DNA from: Actinomycetota bacterium
GTDB taxonomy: Bacteria > Actinomycetota > Thermoleophilia > Solirubrobacterales > Solirubrobacteraceae
NCBI GenBank assembly: GCA_016781085.1
Contig: JADDQZ010000062.1
Location: 1 to 38,255 of the forward strand
Length of the DNA stretch: 38,255 nt
Direction of reading: 5' to 3'
Shown: in pieces, positions 31,285-38,255 of the stretch
Position numbering within the stretch: the stretch's first letter is position 1
Layout of the letters: every line of letters begins with the position of its first letter
Notes under the pieces: generated by a model
What the model saw: only the letters and a program-made list of their open reading frames with translations
Database searches by the model: none
What the model was told of the DNA's origin: nothing
Made by a program: the position numbers and the translations under genes

Positions 31285-32394
31285 ATGCCGCGGCTTCCCA
31301 GCCTGACCAGCTTGCGTTGGTTCGCCCGTCTCTGGTCTTCGTCAGCCACGCTGAGTCCCTGCTCAAGGGAACGCCCTGGGAAGCGCGGTTGGACACCATC
31401 AGCACAGCGGGCGCGGCGGGCGTCAGCTTCTTCTTCGTCTTGTCGGTTTCGTGCTGGCCTGGAGCGACCGGCTTGTGCCCGTGCGCGAGTTCTATCGCCG
31501 CCGGTTCGCGCGCGTCGTGCCGGCCTACGTGGTCGCTGCGTGCATCGGAATAGCCCTCGACGTCTGGCAGTACGGCAGCGAGACGTTCGCTCGCGGCTTG
31601 TTCACGCTGACGCTGCTGCAATCGTGGATCCCGGGCGAGCGCTTCTCCTATGCCGGCAACTCGGTCGGCTGTCGCTTTCAACCGAGGTCTTCTCCTACGC
31701 GCTGTTCCCCTGCTGATCAAGCTGGTGTCCGAGCTGAGTCGACGCAGACTGATTGCGCTTTTGTGTTCCGTGCTCGGGCTCTCGATCGCGTGGCAGCTCG
31801 TGCTACGAGGCGACTACTCGGAGACCGTGTCGTGGGCGCCCTACATCGCGCCGCCCTACCGGGCACTCGAGTTCGTCGCCGGTATGTGCCTTGCTCGCAT
31901 GCTGATGACGGGCGTCCGCCTGCGCTTGCCGGTTCTCGCGCCCGTCGCCCTGGCCGTCGCGGCGCTGCTGGCCGGCGGCATTTCAGGCCGGGGATGATGG
32001 CGACCGTCGCCATACCTGTCATCCCGTTCTGTCTGCTGATCTTCGCCACCGCCGAGGCTGATCTGGAGGGACGGCGCACAGGCCTGAGGCATGCGCTGCT
32101 GATCCGACTGGCCCAGTGGTCCTACGGCTTCTTCTACCTGGTCCACCAACTCGTGACTCGCACCGTGACCGATTTCCTGGAGCACGAGACATACGCGCCG
32201 ACGCTGTTCGCGGCGTATGCCGCGTCTACGTGCTGGCGCCGTTCGGCGCTTATCTACTGTTCCGCCTCGTCGAGCACCCACTGGAGCGGCGGATCCGCAG
32301 GCGTGCGCGCACCGCCATTGCGGTGCGGGGCCCCCGGAACACGGAGCGCTTAGAGCGACGGCGGCTGATCGACGCGACAGTGGGCGGTCCCTGA
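31285..32394 (+). pseudogene. Acyltransferase 3 (OafA/YrhL-like) gene with six -1 frameshifts
   Basis: The pieces in order are MPRLPSLTSLRWFA (frame of 31285), VFVSHAESLLKG...GVSFFFVLS, VLAWSDRLVPVREFYRRRFA...YAGNSVG, LSTEVFSYALFP, LLIKLVSELSRRRLIALL...AGGISGR, MMATVAIPVIPFCLLIFATA...FAAYAA and YVLAPFGAYLLFRLVEHPLE to the stop at 32392-32394. Each junction is a one-base loss (near 31332, 31446, 31671, 31710, 31993, 32223). Restoring one base at each gives a continuous protein of about 371 residues with the FVSHAE catalytic-His region and about ten membrane segments. The family O-acylates cell-surface sugars or exported compounds. As written it cannot be made. It is either a decayed gene or a locally error-prone consensus. 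Confidence 0.85.
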
Positions 32395-32396
32395 CG

Positions 32397-32430
32397 CCGA
32401 CGGGTCGCCCCTGTCGGGCCGACCCGTCGG
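32397..32430. terminator. Bidirectional hairpin between converging genes
   Basis: CCGACGGGTCG (32397-32407) and CGACCCGTCGG (32420-32430) form a perfect 11-bp stem around a 12-nt loop, just after the acyltransferase stop and 21 bp before the end of the minus-strand subtilase gene. No U-tract is present on either side. Confidence 0.6.
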
Positions 32431-32451
32431 AGCCACCGGCGCAGCAGCGCG

Positions 32452-34386
<1,935 letters not shown>

Positions 34387-34611
34387 ACGCGTGCGCGACT
34401 CGTCGCTATTGGTGGTTGCCGCGACGGCTGATGCAATGGAAAGCAGAACTGCCTCAGGGGGGGGAGGGGGACGCTTCGCCGGACTGTAGTGCCCGAGGCG
34501 GCGCTCGCTATGGAACATACGTCCACTGCCGGAACGATGACTAATGAGCCGCATTACGTAACCCGCCAGCGACGGTGAACGAAAGCGCGGGAACTCCCGC
34601 CGATCTATCGA

Positions 34612-34833
34612 TCAGTCATCATCGGGACGCCAGCGGTAAGGCCGCCCGCGGGTCGTCGTGTACCAGCCGACGAAAGCCGCGAATTCGATCGACAAGGCGA
34701 TCACCGTGTGGCCCAGCGCGATCAACCAGTACGAGTCACGCGCGGCGAACACCGCCGCGATCGAGTTGCCGAGGACCGCAACCTGTGCGAAGGCGATGAA
34801 GCCGTACAGGACGGCTCGGCGTGACCGGCTCAT
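34612..34833 (-). CDS. Small two-helix membrane protein, unknown
   Basis: A protein of 73 residues from an ATG at 34833 (MSRSRRAVLYGFIAFAQVAV); 33 nt of upstream open frame are not needed. Two hydrophobic segments, LYGFIAFAQVAVLGNSIAAVF and WLIALGHTVIALSIEFAAFVG, are joined by AARDSY, and the C-terminus is polar (YTTTRGRPYRWRPDDD). The basic N-terminus suggests both ends in the cytoplasm. It matches no family I can name. It is divergent from cysK, with 51 bp between the starts, so the promoters share this gap; a functional link is not shown. Confidence 0.65.
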   Translation of the reverse strand: MSRSRRAVLYGFIAFAQVAVLGNSIAAVFAARDSYWLIALGHTVIALSIEFAAFVGWYTTTRGRPYRWRPDDD

Positions 34834-34884
34834 GCCCTGATCCTCAGGACCCGAACCGCAGGGCACGGTAGCCTGAAGGAGCTA

Positions 34885-35841
34885 ATGGGCGTTATCCCGA
34901 TCAACATTGCGGAACATGTGGGTCGAACTCCCATGGTGCAGTTCACGCGGCTTTCGGGACCAGAGTGCCACGCCGAGCTCTTCGGCAAGCTGGAGATGTT
35001 CAATCCTGGCGGGTCGGTGAAGGATCGCGTAGGCGCCGCGATGATCGAGGAAGCCGAAGCGCAAGGCCGGATAGAGCCCGGCCGCACGACGATTGTCGAA
35101 GCGACCAGTGGCAACACCGGCATCGCGCTGGCTTTCGTTTGCGCGGCAAAGGGCTACGACCTCGTGTTGACGCTTCCGCAGGGCATGAGCCGAGAACGCG
35201 AGCGGATGCTGCGGCTCTACGGCGCGCAAGTGCACATCACCGAGTCGTTGGGCGGCATGGACGAGGCGATGGCCGCCGCGCGTGCCCTGGCCCGCGACGA
35301 CGACTTCTGGCTTCCAGACCAGTTCTCCAATCCCGCGAATCCGCGTGCGCACGAGAAGACGACAGGACCGGAGATATGGGAAGCGCTCGATGAGCGAGTC
35401 GACTATCTCGTGGCCGGGGCCGGCACTGGTGGGACGATCACCGGCGTCGGCCGCTTCCTGAAGGCGCGCAACCCGAAAGTGCAGTTGATCGCCGTGGAGC
35501 CTGCGTCTTCGCCCGTGTTGTCCGGCGGGCGGCCCGGTCCTCACAAGATCCAAGGCATCGGACCTGGCTTCGTGCCTCCCGTGCTGGAGCGCGAGCTGAT
35601 CGACGAAGTGGTGGCGGTCGACGACGAGGACGCGTTGGAAACAGCGCGTTTGGCGGCGTCGCGCGAAGGGGTGCTCGTGGGCATCTCCTGCGGTGCAGCG
35701 CTACACGCGGCGATCCAAGTTGCCAGCCGGGAAGAAGCACGGGGCAAGCGCATCGTCGTGGTGCTTCCAGACTCCGGTGAGCGCTACGTGTCGACGCCGT
35801 TCTTCGCTCCCGAACCCGCGCTCGCGGGGAAGGCGACCTGA
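34885..35841 (+). CDS. cysK: Cysteine synthase (O-acetylserine sulfhydrylase)
   Basis: A protein of 318 residues, a fold-type II PLP enzyme that makes cysteine from O-acetylserine and sulfide. Motifs: NPGGSVKDRVG with the Schiff-base Lys (K46), the substrate loop EATSGNTGIALAF, the phosphate loop AGAGTGGTITGVG, and the ring-nitrogen Ser in VGISCGAAL. The ATG at 34885 has a good AAGGAG ribosome site, unlike most starts here. CysM and cystathionine beta-synthase are close relatives, but the length and the lack of a CBS pair favour CysK. The next frame (ThiF-like) opens at its stop and cysE lies 1.5 kb on, so this is a cysteine gene group. Confidence 0.93.
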   Translation: MGVIPINIAEHVGRTPMVQFTRLSGPECHAELFGKLEMFNPGGSVKDRVGAAMIEEAEAQGRIEPGRTTIVEATSGNTGIALAFVCAAKGYDLVLTLPQGMSRERERMLRLYGAQVHITESLGGMDEAMAAARALARDDDFWLPDQFSNPANPRAHEKTTGPEIWEALDERVDYLVAGAGTGGTITGVGRFLKARNPKVQLIAVEPASSPVLSGGRPGPHKIQGIGPGFVPPVLERELIDEVVAVDDEDALETARLAASREGVLVGISCGAALHAAIQVASREEARGKRIVVVLPDSGERYVSTPFFAPEPALAGKAT

Positions 35842-36695
35842 GCGAGGACGCGAGCCGCAGTCGCCGCGGCTTCCTGCGCGAGCTGGCGCAGGCCGCCACG
35901 AGTGGCGCGCGGAAAGCGCCAGAGCGCACACAGCGCGATGCGGGAGCCGGCACGGGTAGCGAGCCGGTTCAGGGACCGAGCCCGCCCGCGTCCGCGTCGC
36001 TCGATATTCCCGACGAGGAAGGGCTTCGAAATCACAGCGCTCTCGTGATTGGCGCTGGAGCGCTTGGGTCTCCGGTCGCGGCTTACCTCGCCGGAGCCGG
36101 TGTCGGGCGACTCGGCATCCTCGACGACGCCACGGTGTCAGCGAAGGACCTCCATCGTCAGCACCTTCACTTCGCGCCCGACCATGGTGTCCCCAAGGCG
36201 CACAGCGCCGCTGCCAAGCTGACGTACCTCAATCCGGAGATTGTGGTGGAACCCTACAACGTACGTTTCGGAGCCGACAACGCAGAGGGCCTGTTGCTTG
36301 ACGCCGACCTCGTCATCGACTGCTCCAACGATCCGGCAACCGAAGAAATCGTGAACCGCAGCTGCTGTGCGGCCGGGCGTTCATTCGTCGCGGCGGCGTA
36401 CGGGCAGCGGAGCGGGCGGGTCTTCTCGTTCGTTCCCGGTGCCGGGGGGTGCCGCGTTTGTGCGGGCCAGGCGGGCCATGGGTTCACGGACGTGGAGGAC
36501 GCGCCGCCCGATCAGCCAACCTGGCTTGGACCCTTGGCGGGAACCGTCGGCTCTCTGCAGGCCCTGGTCGCTCTGGACGTGCTCGCGCATGGTCGTGACA
36601 GCGCGTGGCGGGGATGGACGCGGATCGACTTGGTCGAACCAGGCCTGTACCGCCAGCGGCTCCAGCCCCGCAGCGACTGCCCGTACTGCGGGTAA
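35838..36695 (+). CDS. ThiF/MoeB-type E1-like adenylyltransferase
   Basis: About 285 residues. No ATG, GTG or TTG exists in this frame between the cysK stop and a GTG at 36045, which would cut into the first Rossmann strand; a CTG at 35838 overlapping the cysK stop (CTGA) is therefore the best start. The core has ALVIGAGALGSPVAAYLAGA, the Arg/Gln region LHRQHLHF, and VIDCSNDPATEEIVN. Two Cys pairs (CRVC and CPYC, the last at the C-terminus) should bind zinc as in MoeB/ThiF. Such enzymes adenylate the C-terminal Gly-Gly of a sulfur-carrier protein for thiolation. Next to cysK, a CysO-like sulfur route to cysteine is plausible, but no carrier protein or Mec-type peptidase is visible nearby. The first 65 residues are polar and begin with a RRGFLR motif. 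Confidence 0.8.
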   Translation: MSEDASRSRRGFLRELAQAATSGARKAPERTQRDAGAGTGSEPVQGPSPPASASLDIPDEEGLRNHSALVIGAGALGSPVAAYLAGAGVGRLGILDDATVSAKDLHRQHLHFAPDHGVPKAHSAAAKLTYLNPEIVVEPYNVRFGADNAEGLLLDADLVIDCSNDPATEEIVNRSCCAAGRSFVAAAYGQRSGRVFSFVPGAGGCRVCAGQAGHGFTDVEDAPPDQPTWLGPLAGTVGSLQALVALDVLAHGRDSAWRGWTRIDLVEPGLYRQRLQPRSDCPYCG

Positions 36696-36779
36696 CTCGG
36701 GCTTTGGCGGCAACACCAACGCTCAAGGAAGCAGGGATGTCCAGCGTCCGCCGGGGGCGTTTGCGTTGTAACCCGTACG

Positions 36780-36785
36780 CATACT
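36780..36785 (+). promoter_or_regulatory. Possible -10 box for cupredoxin gene
   Basis: CATACT about 28 nt before the ATG at 36814. This leaves a short leader with AGGA 8 nt before the start. The 118-bp gap from the ThiF-like gene fits a separate promoter. Confidence 0.35.
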
Positions 36786-36813
36786 TTCGCGCCCTCGCGA
36801 GCAGGACGGATGC

Positions 36814-37227
36814 ATGAAAGGACTCTTGATCTTCGGGGCCGCCCTCGGACTCCTCATCCTGGGACTCGGTATCTGGGTGGCGACGCCTCAAGGAGGGGGT
36901 GGGCTGGGTAACGAAGGCGACTCCGCCAACATCAACGAAGCCAATCAGGACGACACGGTGTCAGACCGTGACGATGGGGTCGTCTACATGCGCAACCGTC
37001 AGTTCAAGCCCAAGATGGCTCGGGTACTGAGTGGTACCAGCGTCACCTTCACCAACCGCGATGACGTAACGCACGGCGTCGACTTCAAGGACAAGCGCCT
37101 CAAGGACCGTCCGAAAATCGCACCGGGTGGTTCTTACGCCGTCGAGGCGCCGGCTAAGGGCCGCTACGCCTATCGCTGCCCGATCCACCCGGAGATGAAG
37201 GGCACGATCGTCGTCAGTAAGGGCTGA
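36814..37227 (+). CDS. Membrane-anchored or secreted cupredoxin (type 1 copper)
   Basis: A protein of 137 residues. The N-terminal hydrophobic segment (MKGLLIFGAALGLLILGLGI, to about 23) is an uncleaved anchor or signal. The soluble part is a cupredoxin barrel: FKPKMARVLSGTSVTFTNRD, then the ligands His87 in DVTHGVDF, Cys122 and His125 in YRCPIHPEM, and Met128 in the same loop, exactly the plastocyanin/amicyanin set. It would carry single electrons on the outer face of the membrane or hold copper. The short CPIHPEM loop resembles amicyanin-type and EfeO/halocyanin-like domains. The position in a cysteine gene group is odd; no oxidase or redox partner is near. Confidence 0.88.
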   Translation: MKGLLIFGAALGLLILGLGIWVATPQGGGGLGNEGDSANINEANQDDTVSDRDDGVVYMRNRQFKPKMARVLSGTSVTFTNRDDVTHGVDFKDKRLKDRPKIAPGGSYAVEAPAKGRYAYRCPIHPEMKGTIVVSKG

Positions 37228-37306
37228 GCCGCCGCAAGCCAGGCGCCTCGCCCGGCTAAGCGCGGAGCGCGGACCATAGAGCGCTGGCGAGAACCAGGCA
37301 GGCCGC

Positions 37307-37312
37307 TAGCCT
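37307..37312 (+). promoter_or_regulatory. -10 box for leaderless cysE mRNA
   Basis: TAGCCT followed by 6 nt and the cysE ATG at 37319, with no ribosome site between. Confidence 0.45.
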
Positions 37313-37318
37313 TGCCGC

Positions 37319-38059
37319 ATGGTCGGGCTACGCGCGCTGCGCCGAGTTGCGAGCGAGCTGCGGTGCGACGTCGCCGCCGCACGCAACCGTGATCCTGCGG
37401 CCAAGGGCGTCTCGACCGTCGAGATCCTGGCCGCATGGCCTGGTGTGCACGCCCTCCTGGCTCATCGCGTCGCCCATGCCTTGCATGGCGCGGGCGTGCC
37501 CGTGTTGCCGCGGGTGATCGCCTATGTGTCGCGGTCGGCGACCGGCATCGAGATACATCCCGCGGCACGAGTTGGCCGGGCGCCGTTCATCGATCACGGC
37601 ATGGGAGTGGTGATCGGCGAAACCGCCGAGATCGCCGAAAACGTGACGATGTATCAGGGGGTGACGCTCGGGGGCACGGGATTTGCGACCGGCAAGCGCC
37701 ACCCCACCGTCGAAGCGAACGTGACCATCGGCTCCGGCGCGAAACTGCTTGGACCAATTCGTATCGGGCACGGGGCCAAGATCGGCGCCAACGCAGTCGT
37801 CATCCACGACGTGCCTGCCAACTCCACCGTAGTCGGCAATCCGGGGCATCCCGTCCGTGTTGAGGGACGCCGGCCAGAAGGACCGGACGCCGACTGGGTG
37901 CACTTGCCCGACCCGATCGCCGATGCGATCAAGACTCTTTCCGCCCGGATCGCCGAGCTGGAGCGAGAAGTGGGCGATCTGCGCGGCCGTGAGCGCCGCG
38001 TTGAGGCGGAGATTGTTGCGCTGCGCCCCGCTCAAGGACCCAATCCGGCCGGAGGGTAA
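37319..38059 (+). CDS. cysE: Serine O-acetyltransferase
   Basis: A protein of 246 residues. It acetylates serine with acetyl-CoA to give O-acetylserine, the CysK substrate. An N-terminal helical part (ALRRVASELRCDVAAARNRD, LLAHRVAHAL) is followed by left-handed beta-helix hexapeptide repeats with the catalytic FIDHGMGVVIGETAEI, then TMYQGVTLGGTG, KRHPTVEANVTIGSGAKLLG and the closing NSTVVGNPGHPV. The usual short C-terminal tail that inserts into CysK is replaced by about 60 extra residues, including a helical coiled coil (IADAIKTLSARIAELEREVG), so the CysE-CysK complex may form differently or not at all here. The stop codon overlaps the next gene's -10 box. Confidence 0.93.
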   Translation: MVGLRALRRVASELRCDVAAARNRDPAAKGVSTVEILAAWPGVHALLAHRVAHALHGAGVPVLPRVIAYVSRSATGIEIHPAARVGRAPFIDHGMGVVIGETAEIAENVTMYQGVTLGGTGFATGKRHPTVEANVTIGSGAKLLGPIRIGHGAKIGANAVVIHDVPANSTVVGNPGHPVRVEGRRPEGPDADWVHLPDPIADAIKTLSARIAELEREVGDLRGRERRVEAEIVALRPAQGPNPAGG

Positions 38060-38062
38060 AGT
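38057..38062 (+). promoter_or_regulatory. -10 box for the gene at the window end
   Basis: TAAAGT, overlapping the cysE stop codon, is followed by 7 nt and a GTG at 38070, the same geometry as the other leaderless candidates. Confidence 0.45.
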
Positions 38063-38069
38063 TGGCGGC

Positions 38070-38255
38070 GTGGCGTGCACCGCCGCCAAGAAAATTGACT
38101 TCATGCGATTCGTCGTGCCGGCGCTCATCCTGATCTGCGCTCTCGTGGCTCCCGCCTCGGCTTTCGCGCAGGAAACGGTTGAAACCGCGGTGGACGCGCT
38201 CACGCGCGATCCGGTGTTCGTGCACCCGGACGCCCGAAGCGACATATCGGTCACG
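38070..38255 (+). CDS. Secreted or membrane protein, N-terminal fragment
   Basis: 62 codons before the window ends. From the GTG at 38070 the product reads MACTAAKKIDFMRFVVPALI; an ATG at 38103 would give a more compact signal peptide (MRFVVPALILICALVAPASA, cleavage before or after FAQ). The mature start has ETVETAVDALTRDPVFVHPD, a pattern like the N-terminus of actinobacterial secreted or membrane proteins with an ALxxDPVYV motif. Nothing more can be said about function because the rest lies outside. The GTG start is supported by the TAAAGT box 7 nt upstream. Confidence 0.7.
   Translation, partial: MACTAAKKIDFMRFVVPALILICALVAPASAFAQETVETAVDALTRDPVFVHPDARSDISVT

Noticed and set aside
36045-36695. 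ThiF-like protein starting at the GTG at 36045
   Set aside because: That start falls inside the first beta-strand of the nucleotide-binding motif (ALVIGAGALGS) and would remove part of the fold.

Overview
The window is a GC-rich bacterial chromosome segment that reads as actinobacterial, most like the Thermoleophilia/Solirubrobacterales group. This is inferred from the GC-rich codons, the many GTG/TTG starts, the gene order infC-rpmI-rplT-(tsnR-like)-pheS-pheT-argC-argJ-argB-argD-argG shared with other Actinobacteria, and the style of the accessory proteins. No rRNA or intact tRNA gene was seen, so the assignment is not firm.

Layout. 1-2963: the 3' end of an L,D-transpeptidase gene, a gene-poor stretch, then a decayed or mis-sequenced mobile-element remnant with a tyrosine integrase split by frameshifts. 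2964-7052: a secreted glycosidase-like protein facing a minus-strand pair, a class V aminotransferase and an asparagine-synthetase-like amide synthase. 7136-20695: a core block for translation (thrS, infC, rpmI, rplT, an RNA methyltransferase, pheS, pheT) running straight into arginine biosynthesis (argCJBD, argG). From pheS to argD every gene overlaps the next, so the six look like one coupled transcript. 20777-29136: a large coiled-coil protein with two SCP2-like C-terminal domains, replicative polymerase dnaE, endonuclease IV (minus) and gltX.

29241-34833: an HD-domain/LuxR signalling protein converging on a small VanZ-like membrane protein, a cysteine-free Rrf2 regulator, an acyltransferase gene broken by six single-base losses, a secreted subtilase with a Pro/Thr linker (minus) and a small membrane protein (minus). 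34885-38255: a sulfur/cysteine group (cysK, a ThiF/MoeB-type E1-like enzyme, a one-copper cupredoxin, cysE) and the start of another secreted protein. CysE makes O-acetylserine and CysK converts it to cysteine; the ThiF-like protein may handle sulfur transfer.

The most interesting signals are: a recurrent promoter layout (TAGGNT-like -10 box ending 6-8 nt before the start codon) that implies widespread leaderless mRNAs; a symmetric divergent promoter between the VanZ-like and Rrf2 genes; six same-direction one-base deletions that, if repaired, restore a full acyltransferase; and the coiled-coil/double-SCP2 protein beside dnaE, whose job is unknown to me.
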